Source: Lachnospiraceae bacterium (GTDB lineage Bacteria; Bacillota; Clostridia; Lachnospirales; Lachnospiraceae). From it: a stretch of DNA of 64,000 nt. The stretch covers positions 186,001 to 250,000 of the forward strand of contig JAIEAP010000042.1 in the NCBI GenBank assembly GCA_029071325.1. The letters are read 5' to 3'. Shown in pieces: positions 17,074 to 27,300 of the stretch; position 1 is the stretch's first letter, and every line of letters begins with the position of its first letter. The notes beneath the pieces are model-generated. The model ran no database searches and was not told the origin of the DNA. It was given only the letters and a program-made list of their open reading frames with translations. The translations under genes were made by a program, and so were the position numbers.

Positions 17074-18678
17074 TTAGAAATACACATCTTCCGGCATGAA
17101 AAACTGCTCAATATCACTATATCTAAGCTGCGCTTCAAAGTGGTCACTTCCCGTTGCGTGCACTGCCGGCATACTAAAGACCACACCATCTATCTTCAGG
17201 AAGCAGATGACATTTCCCGGTCTGCTAAAGGGTGAAATTGTCTGGTACTCCGGAGACTGCAATGCCAACATTTCCGCAAAGGAAGATTCGTCATAGGACG
17301 TGACCGGATCTATGGGGAAAAATGCCCGTTCAAAAAATACGGTTTCAAATTCTTCATTGGTAACATACATATCTTCTAAGGTAAGCTCTTCCATGGTCTG
17401 CAGATTCACATTCATGGAAAACAAATGGTCCATAGGGTATGCTTCGCCCTCGATATAGCCTGGTCCCCAGAATATAATACTTGCAAACTTATCTGTCAAA
17501 AATGTGACCTCAGACTGATAATCAATTGTAAGAACAGCATCTGCCGGAAACAGTGACATGTCTATTTGTGCAAGTTCCTGCACTCTTACATAAATCATCT
17601 CATTTAATGCCTCCGTCCCATATCCCAAAAATTCCGGATACTCAATCCGAATAGAACTGTTATCATTGGGCGCATCTGTATAAAAAGACATCGTATATTC
17701 GTCTATCACGATTCCCGGCTCATCATAATCATTCTGGGTTTCATCCGGCACTTGTGAATCCCCGCGCATTTCAGGTATGCGTACATTCTTGAGCGGTTCA
17801 AAATCAATCTTATCGGCAAATTGCTGCAGTTGTTCCTTCGTGATGCCGCTGTTTCCACCCATAACGTTTACTGTAATAAAACATTCCTCAAAATCTGCCA
17901 GAATCAGTGATTGACTATCATTCATTGCAAGCAGAATCGGATCGCCGCCTGCTGTAACATACTGCCATTCCGTATAAGTTTCTATCTGTCCTACATTTAT
18001 AAAACGCTCGTCAAAAGAACCCTTTACACAGCGAATGAATTGAAACATAGTCAATTCGCCGCTTTTCAATTCCACATCTCCATCAAAGCTAAAGGAACCG
18101 TCGTCATAGATATAACCCCAATATCTCAGACAGTCCTCTTCCATGAAGCTTCCCCCTACTCTTGCATCCATTTCCTTAGGACTTATCACATTAATCTCGT
18201 TATGCAGCTTAAGCCCATATTTCGCCGCGATTTCATCCAGCTTATTTCCCATTTCATAGGAATAGACGTTATACAGGCTCCAGTCTTCCCTTCCCTCAGC
18301 AACAAAGACGTCGTTTCCAATCTGATCCAGGATCGCATGATCCGTATCATAGCCCGCCAAAAATTCCTCCCACTCTGCCAGAGCCTTCGATTCCGGACAA
18401 TCCATAAACCCGGACATAGTAATTAACGTATTGCCGCTCTCGCTTTCCGTCTCACTGCCTTCCCGCATTACCAGATCCTTCAACCCGAACCATTTTCCAG
18501 CTATGACGCCAAACGGAATCACGAAAAACAGGCAGATGCATGCGACCGCAGTGCACAAATATACCCATACGGGTTTCTTTTTTCGTATACGCTTCTCCTG
18601 TTCCGCAATATCTAAAAACTCATCGTCCACATATTGGAATGCTTCATTCAATCTCATACGTCTCTTGTAATCATTCAT
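17074..18678 (-). CDS. Membrane-anchored presumed anti-sigma factor (unrecognised extracytoplasmic domain)
   Basis: This 534-residue single-pass protein has a cytoplasmic N-terminus of about 34 residues, one membrane helix (about residues 35-60, VWVYLCTAVACICLFFVIPF) and a large external region. The last 200 residues, containing RIEYPEFLGYG and LTLEDMYV, have the look of the DUF4163/DUF3298 domains found in RsiV-type anti-sigma factors, but the match is by eye. The ATG overlaps the stop of the ECF sigma gene (ATGA) and has a GAAGGGG site, so the two are translationally coupled. Order and topology support the anti-sigma assignment; the signal is unknown. Confidence 0.65.
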   Translation of the reverse strand: MNDYKRRMRLNEAFQYVDDEFLDIAEQEKRIRKKKPVWVYLCTAVACICLFFVIPFGVIAGKWFGLKDLVMREGSETESESGNTLITMSGFMDCPESKALAEWEEFLAGYDTDHAILDQIGNDVFVAEGREDWSLYNVYSYEMGNKLDEIAAKYGLKLHNEINVISPKEMDARVGGSFMEEDCLRYWGYIYDDGSFSFDGDVELKSGELTMFQFIRCVKGSFDERFINVGQIETYTEWQYVTAGGDPILLAMNDSQSLILADFEECFITVNVMGGNSGITKEQLQQFADKIDFEPLKNVRIPEMRGDSQVPDETQNDYDEPGIVIDEYTMSFYTDAPNDNSSIRIEYPEFLGYGTEALNEMIYVRVQELAQIDMSLFPADAVLTIDYQSEVTFLTDKFASIIFWGPGYIEGEAYPMDHLFSMNVNLQTMEELTLEDMYVTNEEFETVFFERAFFPIDPVTSYDESSFAEMLALQSPEYQTISPFSRPGNVICFLKIDGVVFSMPAVHATGSDHFEAQLRYSDIEQFFMPEDVYF

Positions 18679-19223
18679 AGGATCACCCCTTCTTCTTCAA
18701 AATAAATGCGCAGCCTTTTTCTTGTCTTGGACAGCAGATACTTGACCTGCCTGTCGGAAAGCGAATACTGCTGTGACAATTCCCGGATGGTATAAGTATA
18801 ATAGTATCTTCCCACAAAAACAGCGCAGCTTTTGCGGTCCAGCGTTTTTAAGAAACGGTTCAGCATCATACCGATTTCCTGAGCCTCGCATATTTTTTCC
18901 ACATCATTCTTCTGATCCGGAATGCATTCATCCATTTCCACAAATAACGCCTGTCTCTTTTGGGCATGGAGATAATCCATCCGGTCAAAGGAAAGATTTC
19001 TTGTGATACGTGATAAAAAATACTTAAAACTGTCTGGTCTTATAGGCGGAATTGCATTCCATGCAGCCAGATAGGTATCATTTAGAATCTCTTCTGTATC
19101 GCTTCGATCACGCAAAATATTGTAGGCAATCTGATTCAGATAGGTTCCGTATTTTCGGTCCGTTTCCCAGATTGCCATATCCGACCGTTTGAAGTACAAA
19201 TCCACGATCTTGGAATCCTCCAT
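18675..19223 (-). CDS. ECF-type RNA polymerase sigma factor
   Basis: This 182-residue sigma-70 family protein has regions sigma2 and sigma4. Sigma2 contains the DTEEILNDTYLAAWNAI helix and FLSRITRNLSFDRMDYLHAQKR. Sigma4 contains RELSQQYSLSDRQVKYLLSKTRKRLR as the -35-binding helix-turn-helix. It directs polymerase to a small stress regulon and is held by the downstream membrane protein, with which it overlaps by 4 bp. A promoter-like sequence lies 44 bp upstream. The targets are not visible in this window. Confidence 0.88.
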   Translation of the reverse strand: MEDSKIVDLYFKRSDMAIWETDRKYGTYLNQIAYNILRDRSDTEEILNDTYLAAWNAIPPIRPDSFKYFLSRITRNLSFDRMDYLHAQKRQALFVEMDECIPDQKNDVEKICEAQEIGMMLNRFLKTLDRKSCAVFVGRYYYTYTIRELSQQYSLSDRQVKYLLSKTRKRLRIYFEEEGVIL

Positions 19224-19266
19224 ATCATAAGCTCCTCTCTTGTAAGTGTGATCACCTTATACTTAT

Positions 19267-19295
19267 ATAGTAGGAATCAGAAGCCGCACGGACAA
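19267..19295 (-). promoter_or_regulatory. Candidate promoter of the ECF sigma/anti-sigma operon
   Basis: On the minus strand, TTGTCC (19290-19295) and TACTAT (19267-19272) are spaced 17 bp apart. A ribosome site GAGAGGAGC precedes the ATG. A second, ECF-type autoregulated promoter may also exist, but no AAC-type -35 could be identified with confidence. The rest of 19224-19444 is AT-rich and shows nothing else. Confidence 0.45.
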
Positions 19296-19444
19296 AGAAT
19301 TTTCAAATTTTCGCTTCAAATCCTATATGATAAATGATTTACAAGAAACATTTTCCCATATACCTGAATATATCACAAGCATATGCTACCATTGCATCTT
19401 TTTAATTTATTAAAAAATCACTGACACCCGTATGAGATCGAAGG

Positions 19445-19489
19445 AAAAAAAAGAGGACCTTCCAAGCTGTGTACAGCCCGGAAAGTCCT
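19445..19489 (-). terminator. Intrinsic terminator of the GGGtGRT/NifU-like operon
   Basis: A long near-perfect stem of 16 positions (19454-19469 with 19474-19489, AGGACTTTCCGGGCTG against CAGCTTGGAAGGTCCT) is followed by CTTTTTTTT on the minus strand. It lies 24 bp past the GGGtGRT stop codon. Confidence 0.9.
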
Positions 19490-19513
19490 GTGTGATCTAA
19501 ACTGTCAATATAT

Positions 19514-20524
19514 TTAGAATTTGCCTGCTTTCGCTGCTTCCTCAACGGAAACGGCAACTGCCACAGTAGCGCCTACCATGGGGTTATTGCCCATTCCGAT
19601 CAGACCCATCATCTCAACGTGAGCCGGTACGGAAGAAGAACCTGCAAACTGTGCGTCAGAGTGCATACGTCCCATGGTGTCGGTCATACCGTAGGATGCA
19701 GGACCTGCAGCCATGTTGTCAGGATGAAGGGTACGTCCTGTACCGCCGCCGGATGCCACGGAGAAGTAATTCTTGCCCTGCTCCACACATTCTTTCTTGT
19801 ATGTACCTGCAACCGGATGCTGGAATCTGGTGGGGTTGGTGGAATTTCCGGTGATGGATACACCAACATTCTCATGATGCATGATCGCCACGCCCTCCTG
19901 AACATCATCTGCACCGTAGCATTTTACAGTAGCACGGAGTCCGTCAGAATATGCTTTCTCATACACTACATTCAGCTTTGCCTCTTTGTAATCGTACTGA
20001 GTCTCTACAAAGGTAAATCCATTGATACGGGAAATGATCTGTGCCGCATCCTTGCCAAGTCCGTTTAAGATAACCCGTAACGGTTTCTGACGTACTTTAT
20101 TTGCCTTCTCTGCGATACCGATGGCGCCCTCTGCTGCTGCGAAGGACTCATGACCTGCCAGGAAGCAGAAGCACTCGGTCTCTTCTTCCAGAAGCATCTT
20201 GCCAAGGTTACCATGTCCAAGACCAACCTTTCTGTGGTCAGCAACGGAACCCGGGATACAGAAAGCCTGAAGTCCCTCACCGATAGCTGCCGCTGCATCA
20301 GCCGCTCTTCTGCAGCCCTTCTTGATGGCGATAGCAGCACCTACAATATATGCCCAGCATGCGTTCTCAAAGCAGATTGGCTGGATCTTCTTCACCTGCT
20401 CATATACGTCCAGTCCGGCATCCTTGGTGATCTTCTCAGCTTCTTCGATGGAAGCGATGCCATAGCTGTTCAATACAGCGTTGATCTGGTCTACTCTTCT
20501 TTCATATGATTCAAATAATGCCAT
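19514..20524 (-). CDS. GGGtGRT protein (Fe-S-associated, function unknown)
   Basis: This 336-residue protein is named for its GGGTGRT loop, here residues 259-265 (SVASGGGTGRTLHPDN). It is rich in glycine and small residues, including GLGHGNLGKMLLEEETECFCFLAGHESFAAAEGAIG. It has no signal peptide or membrane helix. Several cysteines (C51, C56, C71, C89, C118, C120, C202, C246) could bind metal, but no classical cluster motif is seen. In anaerobic Firmicutes and archaea this family sits next to a NifU-like scaffold, as here. A role in Fe-S handling is inferred from that. The ATG at 20524 follows AAAGGAGACG; an upstream in-frame start lies within that site. It is followed by a strong terminator. 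Confidence 0.88.
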   Translation of the reverse strand: MALFESYERRVDQINAVLNSYGIASIEEAEKITKDAGLDVYEQVKKIQPICFENACWAYIVGAAIAIKKGCRRAADAAAAIGEGLQAFCIPGSVADHRKVGLGHGNLGKMLLEEETECFCFLAGHESFAAAEGAIGIAEKANKVRQKPLRVILNGLGKDAAQIISRINGFTFVETQYDYKEAKLNVVYEKAYSDGLRATVKCYGADDVQEGVAIMHHENVGVSITGNSTNPTRFQHPVAGTYKKECVEQGKNYFSVASGGGTGRTLHPDNMAAGPASYGMTDTMGRMHSDAQFAGSSSVPAHVEMMGLIGMGNNPMVGATVAVAVSVEEAAKAGKF

Positions 20525-20547
20525 TGTCGTTCGTCTCCTTTCCAATC

Positions 20548-21240
20548 CTACTCTTGTCTCGGGTCAATGATCTTTGCTGCGTCAGCCACACGGCCATACT
20601 GACCCTTAGCCTTCTCCCATGCAGTGTTGGGATCATCGCCCTTCTTGATGAAGTCTGTCATCTTGCCAAGAGAAACGAACTGATATCCGATAACTTCGTT
20701 GTCTGCGTCCAGTGCAATACCGGTCACATAGCCCTCTGCCATCTCCAGATAACGAACGCCCTTCTCCTTGGTGGCATACATGGTGCCCACCTGAGAACGA
20801 AGTCCCTTGCCCAAATCCTCAAGACCTGCGCCTACTGCAAGACCGTCATCGGAAAAAGCACTCTGGGTACGTCCATACACGATCTGTAAGAACAGCTCTC
20901 TCATTGCAGTATTGATGGCATCACACACAAGATCGGTGTTCAGCGCCTCCAAAATGGTCTTACCCTGAAGGATCTCAGCCGCCATAGCAGCGGAATGAGT
21001 CATACCGGAGCATCCGATCGTCTCAACCAGCGCCTCAACAATGACGCCCTCCTTCACATTCAAAGACAGCTTGCAGGCACCCTGCTGCGGAGCACACCAG
21101 CCCACACCGTGTGTAAAGCCTGAAATATCTTCGATTTTCTTGGAATGCACCCATTTTCCTTCTTCCGGAATTGGAGCCGGTTCATGCTTTGCGCCTTTTG
21201 CTACAGGACACATGTTTTCAACTTCCTTTGTGTAAATCAT
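20548..21240 (-). CDS. NifU/IscU-like iron-sulfur cluster assembly scaffold protein
   Basis: This 230-residue protein is related to the IscU/NifU-N scaffold fold. The segment VETIGCSGMTHSAAMAAEILQ (C77) aligns with the FGCGSAIASSS region of IscU, C106 in LVCDAINTAMR with the third ligand, and C49/C56 in GWCAPQQGACKL with the first. An N-terminal cysteine (C11) and a C-terminal extension of about 90 residues (from residue 140) are not present in IscU. It probably builds or delivers a cluster, perhaps to the GGGtGRT partner encoded 23 bp downstream. The ATG has an AAAGGAG site. No cysteine desulfurase gene is adjacent. Confidence 0.82.
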   Translation of the reverse strand: MIYTKEVENMCPVAKGAKHEPAPIPEEGKWVHSKKIEDISGFTHGVGWCAPQQGACKLSLNVKEGVIVEALVETIGCSGMTHSAAMAAEILQGKTILEALNTDLVCDAINTAMRELFLQIVYGRTQSAFSDDGLAVGAGLEDLGKGLRSQVGTMYATKEKGVRYLEMAEGYVTGIALDADNEVIGYQFVSLGKMTDFIKKGDDPNTAWEKAKGQYGRVADAAKIIDPRQE

Positions 21241-21382
21241 TGTTAGACTCCTTTCGAATTGAAATTTACCTTATGTTAAACTCAGTTATGTATTTAACAC
21301 ATTGCCTACATTTTCGCATATTTTTCCAGAATAGTCCAGCCCTTTTTCATGTTATCTGTCACAATTCGCAGCTACATCCAGC

Positions 21383-22954
21383 TCAATCCAGCGCCTCCAT
21401 CTTCTCAAAGGAGAAGGACGCCAGAAGTGCGCCTGCCAGCGTAAGCCCCGCTACCACCAGATTCATTACAACAAAACCTGCCGGAACAGATATGAGTATA
21501 CCGCATATAATGGCCCCAACCAGGCCAAACATTATCACGATACCCTGGAGCGCGCTGCGCAGCAGCGTTTTGCCCGTATTCCCGAGCCTCGCGCCTAAGA
21601 CGGTATCTGCAAGCATGTTCATATACAGCTTATTCGCCGCAAGACATACATAGAAGAATACGGTGAGAATGATATAAACAGGCGACAGCCGCAGCGTCAC
21701 CGCCGCCGGAAGCGTGATCAGGCAGCCGTCCACCAATGCCCGAATATGTTCTATCTTGGTGGAATACCATAATTTCTTAAAATTGCTGTCCGGGATCATA
21801 TAGGTATAAGGGTTCATCAGTTCCTTCTCCCAGCGGGTGATATAGCCGCTGAAAATAAACATGGTATACGCCAGGACTGCCGGAATAATAAAATAATTCC
21901 CCGGCATTTGGGCAAGCTCATTAAAATAGCCCACCACGGCTATGATGACTCCTAAGATCAAAAAGGCAAGCGAATTCCATCCAAAGATGAAAAAACGGTT
22001 TTTCCGGTATTCTAAGAGCTGCCGGTAATAGATTGCTTTGGCATACGTCCCTTTGTATTCCACCGAGGCACGGCGCACATATTTTCGTTTGCCCACATTC
22101 ATCTCACCCTTTTTGGCGCGTTTCATTTTCAGCGCATACTCATCGGCAAATTTTGCCGCATCCTCATAATACTCACCGGTGCAGCGCATTTTGGCGGCAT
22201 ACACAACTAAGCCGGCTGTCATCAGAAGAAACAGCAGAGTTCCAACGGTATTAATGGTAGTGGGACCTACCAATATGAAATGGATCGCAGCAACCTCCCA
22301 GCCAAACAGCGGAATCAGCTGTACTACCGGCAGCGTCATATAATCCGTGATCACGGACATGGACATTCCCCTGGTACTCAACAGATAAACCGCTACTGCC
22401 GCAAACACTGCCAGCATCAGATAGAGCACGCCTGTCAATCCCTTGAAAAAACGCTCCGGCAATGTCTCGTTGCCGTAACAGATGATCATCAGCGCACCTT
22501 CCATTATATTTTCCAGGACTTCGGCAAACAGAAAATACAAAAGCATCCGCCAAAGAGGCACCTGACAGTACGTCACGCCTATGACCGTTATGAATATCCC
22601 CACAACCATTCCCAGCAAAAAAGACTTTGTACCGGCAAACAGGATAACCGTCTTAGGGTTCTCCGGAGCCGGAAATACAAAATGCGTGTCGGAAGGACGA
22701 TAGATCAGTCCCTTGCGCCGCACATAGCTTATGATATTAACCGGAATCATCAGAAACATCAGGGCTGACAGACCTGCCGCTATGGTCTCTCTTGAATTAA
22801 TGCCCATGCTGTCGAATATCGTTCCGAAACCATAGATGATCATCCACACATACAGCAGGACAAATATTCCAGCAATATAAGTCACCGGACGCTTTAGGGC
22901 CTTTTTGATCTTGTTTTTCGCGGATGTCAGATACAGATACTTCAGACTACGCAT
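21383..22954 (-). CDS. ABC exporter permease (putative ABC exporter family)
   Basis: This protein of about 523 residues has around ten hydrophobic segments. It begins MRSLKYLYLTSAKNKIKKALKRP, typical of the putative ABC exporter permeases of Clostridia. It forms the membrane part of a transporter with the ATPase encoded just upstream, overlapping it by 8 bp. The ATG at 22954 follows GGCGGTGAT; a GTG at 22963 is an alternative. There is no substrate-binding protein, as expected for an exporter. The cargo is unknown, and no peptide or lantibiotic gene lies near. Confidence 0.78.
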   Translation of the reverse strand: MRSLKYLYLTSAKNKIKKALKRPVTYIAGIFVLLYVWMIIYGFGTIFDSMGINSRETIAAGLSALMFLMIPVNIISYVRRKGLIYRPSDTHFVFPAPENPKTVILFAGTKSFLLGMVVGIFITVIGVTYCQVPLWRMLLYFLFAEVLENIMEGALMIICYGNETLPERFFKGLTGVLYLMLAVFAAVAVYLLSTRGMSMSVITDYMTLPVVQLIPLFGWEVAAIHFILVGPTTINTVGTLLFLLMTAGLVVYAAKMRCTGEYYEDAAKFADEYALKMKRAKKGEMNVGKRKYVRRASVEYKGTYAKAIYYRQLLEYRKNRFFIFGWNSLAFLILGVIIAVVGYFNELAQMPGNYFIIPAVLAYTMFIFSGYITRWEKELMNPYTYMIPDSNFKKLWYSTKIEHIRALVDGCLITLPAAVTLRLSPVYIILTVFFYVCLAANKLYMNMLADTVLGARLGNTGKTLLRSALQGIVIMFGLVGAIICGILISVPAGFVVMNLVVAGLTLAGALLASFSFEKMEALD

Positions 22955-23648
22955 GGTGATCACCGCCTGTCACCTGGAAGAACAGCTCTTCAATATCCTG
23001 ATCCTTCGTCTCCTCTTTATTGAATCCGGCTATGATCCTTCCCTTTTCCATCACAAACATAACATCCCACAGATCCTTGACCATTTCCAGCATATGGGTG
23101 CTGATCAGCACAGTGACTCCTGCCGCCTTCTGTTCCAGTACCACTTCCTTCAGTTCTTTGATAGCTGCAGGATCTAACCCCACCATAGGCTCATCCAGCA
23201 TGAGAACCCTGGGTTTAACGGTCAGGGCGCAGCAGATGCTGACCTTCTGCATCATACCCTTGGACAGTTCATTTCCCAGTTTGTCCTGCTTATCATCCAG
23301 TTCAAAGCGCCGAAGCAGTGCCTGTATCTCTTCCTCTGTTATATTGCTGTCATAGGCCCTGCGTACATATTCCAGGTGTTCCCGCACAGTCAGCGCGTCA
23401 AACATAGCAGGAATCTCCGGCACATAACCAAATATCTTTTTTGCCTCTAAATTCCGTGCCGCCATCCCGTTGATTCCAACGCCGCCCTGATAACGCAGCA
23501 GCCCTGCGATACTTTTGATAATGGTTGACTTACCTGCACCGTTGGGTCCCAGAAGGATGCCCACCTGCCCATCCTTCACATAAAAATTCACATGATCCAC
23601 TGCCATGTTCTTCCCATACGACTTTGTCAGATTCTGTACCTCCAGCAT
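22947..23648 (-). CDS. ABC transporter ATP-binding protein (exporter)
   Basis: This 233-residue ATPase energises the permease encoded next to it. It shows Walker A (LGPNGAGKSTIIKSI, about residues 31-45), the Q-loop area (FGYVPEIPAMFDALTVREHL), the signature ELSKGMMQKVSICCAL, Walker B (PRVLMLDEPMVGLDP) and the H-loop (LISTHMLEMVKDL). The signature is LSKGM rather than LSGGQ, which is common in ABC-2-type exporters. The ATG at 23648 follows CAGGAGGGCG. A TTG six codons upstream overlaps that site and was rejected. Confidence 0.92.
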   Translation of the reverse strand: MLEVQNLTKSYGKNMAVDHVNFYVKDGQVGILLGPNGAGKSTIIKSIAGLLRYQGGVGINGMAARNLEAKKIFGYVPEIPAMFDALTVREHLEYVRRAYDSNITEEEIQALLRRFELDDKQDKLGNELSKGMMQKVSICCALTVKPRVLMLDEPMVGLDPAAIKELKEVVLEQKAAGVTVLISTHMLEMVKDLWDVMFVMEKGRIIAGFNKEETKDQDIEELFFQVTGGDHHA

Positions 23649-23704
23649 AACGCCCTCCTGTTTCAACTTGCGATAAATAAAACCATTTTTGTCAATATCG
23701 TTCT

Positions 23705-24370
23705 CTATTGTTTCTGTACAACATGATCCCTGTCTTTGTAAATAGAATGTGCCGGCACCACGCCACGCACACTGGACAGGGGATAAATATTAGTATCCGG
23801 TCCGATGACGCTGCCGGGATTTAGGACGGAATTGCATCCCACCTCCACACAGTCTCCCAGCATGGCCCCGAATTTCTTGAGTCCTGTTTCTATGGTCTCC
23901 TCCTGTGATTTTACAACCACAAGCGTTTTGTCCGACTTTACATTGGAGGTAATGGAGCCTGCCCCCATATGTGATTTATAACCCAAAACAGAATCTCCCA
24001 CATAATTATAATGAGGCACCTGTACACGATTAAACAGGATCACATTCTTAAGCTCCGTAGAATTACCTACCACAGCCCCCTTCCCCACAATAGCATTGCC
24101 GCGGATGAAAGCACAGTGACGGATTTCTGCTTCCTCATCTATGATCAGAGGTCCGTTCAGACTTGCCGTGGGCGCCACAGATGCAGACTTCGCCACCCAG
24201 ATATCTTCTCCTATCATCTCATAACGTGCCGGGTCCAGCGAGGCTCCAAGTTCCCGGATAAATGCGCCGATCTCCGGCAGCACCTCCCATGGATATACAT
24301 GACGCTCCATCAGTTCCTGCGCAATTGTCTCTGTTGTCGTATACATGTTGACGATTTTACATGCTTCCAT
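23705..24370 (-). CDS. Left-handed beta-helix (hexapeptide repeat) GlmU-like protein
   Basis: This 221-residue protein consists of a short helical N-terminus and hexapeptide repeats forming a left-handed beta-helix (from about residue 55: VAPTASLNGPLIIDEEAEIRH, then further [LIV]-G-x4 turns to the end). It resembles the C-terminal acetyltransferase half of GlmU and related UDP-GlcNAc pyrophosphorylase-like proteins, but the nucleotidyltransferase half is absent. It may be a sugar acyltransferase or a stand-alone lyase-like regulator. The substrate cannot be assigned. The ATG at 24370 follows CAGGAGGACA and overlaps the end of topB by 14 bp, suggesting translational coupling. Confidence 0.78.
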   Translation of the reverse strand: MEACKIVNMYTTTETIAQELMERHVYPWEVLPEIGAFIRELGASLDPARYEMIGEDIWVAKSASVAPTASLNGPLIIDEEAEIRHCAFIRGNAIVGKGAVVGNSTELKNVILFNRVQVPHYNYVGDSVLGYKSHMGAGSITSNVKSDKTLVVVKSQEETIETGLKKFGAMLGDCVEVGCNSVLNPGSVIGPDTNIYPLSSVRGVVPAHSIYKDRDHVVQKQ

Positions 24371-27300
24371 TGATAATGTCCTCCTGTTGTCCTGTTTTAA
24401 CTGCGTCCGGCTGCTTTGCCTCCGGCTGTCCGGCATGAATATCGGGGACGGGCGCTTCATTAAAGTCAAAAGATATGCCGTTCTTATCATCATATGTCAG
24501 ATAAGCATCAAATATATTACCTGCCTTGGAAGTAAAGCCCGCCACCTTCTGAGAGGTTCTTTTCCTGGTGAAGAGTTCCTGCATCACTTCCTGCGATAAT
24601 TCCTGCTTTGCCACTGTATGACTGATGCGGAAACCGCAGCTGCATTCATAATACCACTGGCTCCTACGCAAAAGCGCTCCGCACTTAGGACAGGCAAGTG
24701 TTGTCTCCTGGGGTGCCGGGCGATTCGGGAAATCAAATGCAATCCTTCCCTCCTCCAGCTTCAGGGCGGCTTCAAATTTCTTACCCGCTTTCGACTTAAA
24801 TCCTGATATCATATCTGTCTTTCCTGTTGTCAGCAGCTGTTTGATCTGGGATTCCTTCAGCTTCACACCAGCAATCTTTCCAATGGAAAAACGACAGCTT
24901 CCCTCTGCGTCCCCATTATAATTCGCACAGCCATAGCCGAAAGCGGTCTGTACGATATCGCCCCCGCATAAGGGACAGACCACCTGTTTTACCTTTTTCG
25001 CCTCTACATGCTCAAAATCAAATTTCAGGCTCTTTCTGCCCGTCTCATCTTCCGCAAGCATGAGACACGCGTCAAATTTCTTTTTATTTTTCGAGGTAAA
25101 TCCCCGTATAGTAGCAGTTCTTCCATTTGTTAAAAGTTCTTTTACCTGTGCCTGGGATAGTTCCTTTCCCGCAATTTTGCCGATGGAGAAGCGGCATCCC
25201 TCTTGGCCCTCCGGCTTGTAATCTGTACAGGCATAACCAAAGGGGGTGATCTGTACCCCGCCGCCGCACAGCGGACAGACGACACCCTCCATCACTTCCG
25301 GTTCATTCCGGGAGAAATCAAAGCCAATCTGGGCTTTCCCATCTTCCGTCTTCTGTAACACCAGGGCGGCGTGGAATTTTTTCTTGCTCTTGGAAGTAAA
25401 TCCGTCCAGGACCTTGGTTCTTCCTTCCTCCAGCAGTGTTTTGACCTCCTCGTCCGTAAGCTCTCTGCCTGCAATGCTTCCTATGGAAAAATGACAGCCG
25501 CTGCCGTCCTTCTTATAATTGGAACAGCCATATCCGAAAGGGGTGGTCTCTATCTCTCCGTCACACAACGGACAGCCTACGCCGATCTTCACCCGGGCCC
25601 GGATGCCTTTCGCATATTTCCCGGCAAGCGGGCGTATCTGCGTTGCCAGCTCGTTCTTCAGATCACGTTCGATCATGGAAACCGTCTCGCTGTGGATAAA
25701 GGCCTCCAGCTTCTGCCGGTAGTCCTCCATTTCCACCGTTCCCCTTGTGATTCCGTCCAGTCCCTTCTCCCATGAGGCGCTCATCTTGGGATTCAGAAGC
25801 GCCGGGACAGTCATGTTGACTACCTCGTACACCATCTCTCCCATAGGCTGTGGGCTTAAAACCTGAGTTTTCTTCTGAAGCGCCAAGTAGCCGATGCGGA
25901 CAAGCTTCTTAATGATTTCCGCCCTGGTGGCGGATGTGCCGATTCCGGAACCTTTGATCTGTTCCCTAAGTTCCTCATCTTCTATGAGCTGTCCGGCATT
26001 TTCCATGGCAAGTACCATGGAACCTGAGGTATAGCGTTTGGGCGGCGACGTTTTGCCCTCCTTAACGCTGTAGCCCTCTACAGATATCCTGTCTCCCTCC
26101 CGTAGCTGCTCTGCCATTTCCAAAAGCTTCTTACGGTTTTTCTTGCCCTGTTCCCGTTCTGTGTTCTCCTCAGAGTCTTCCTCCTCGTCTTCCTCCAGCG
26201 TCTTGCCCAGCACGGCAAGATACCCTAATTCCTTCAATGCCTTTGCTCCGGCAAAGAAGCGCTCCTGCCCCACAGCCACAGTCAGCTTCACGTTCCGGTA
26301 TTGTGCCGGCGGGTAAAAGATACTTAAGAAACGGCGCACGATCAAGTCATAGACCCTGCGCTGCAATTCATTCAACGACTTATATTCACTCAACTGCCCC
26401 GTAGGGATGATGGCATAGTGATCTGTGACCTTGGAATCATCCGTATAGGAAGTCTTGGTGATATTCCGATGAAGATTGTGTTCCAGAATATGTTTCACAA
26501 ATTCCCCGGTAGGTTCATATCCCTTCAGACGGTTCAGATTCTTTCCGATTTCCTTTGCCACTGCCGTGGACAGAACACGGGCATCTGTTCTGGGATAGGT
26601 GGTCAGCTTCTTCTCATAGAGATCCTGCGCCACCTGCAGCGTCTCGTCCGGGCTGATCTTAAACCGTTTCGAGCATTCCGCCTGCAGCTCCGCCAGATTG
26701 AACAAAAGCGGCGCCCTTTTCTTGGATATCCCTTTTTCCAGTGATTCAACCAGAGCATCTTTATCTGTTAATTCCTCTATTAACTTTTCCGCATATTCCC
26801 GTTCTTTGAATCCATTTTCCTTATACAGTAACGGCGAGGCGTAATAAGCCGAACCGTCCACTGCCTTCCATTCCCCTTCCATACATGCGTCAGAAAAGCT
26901 TCCCACAACGCGATAAAAGGGTGTCTCCACAAACCCCCGGATCTCCCGTTCCCGAATGACCACCATACCCAGCACACAGGTCATGACCCTTCCTACTGCG
27001 ATGGCTGTATAGCTTTTGGTTCCTGCCGCATCATTTAGGAGCTGTCCATATTTTACGGACATGGCGCGGGAAAAATTAATGCCCATGGCATAATCCTCTA
27101 TGGTACGCATCACCCCGGATTTTGCAAGGTTGTCGTACTCTGCCATGGGCTTTGCCTCGGCGATTCCCCGCAGGATTTCCTCTTCGGTCTGGGAATCGAT
27201 CCATACCCGAAGTTCCTCCATCCCCTCCCGGACACCGCCGAACTTTCGGATATTTTCCTCAATGGTCTGTCCTTCCTTCCCCGCATCACCGGCCCAGTAG

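Noticed and set aside
21383-23648. Bacteriocin or lantibiotic export locus
   Set aside because: The ABC pair has no precursor peptide, modification enzyme or two-component system beside it, and intergenic gaps are too small for a hidden peptide gene with a ribosome site.
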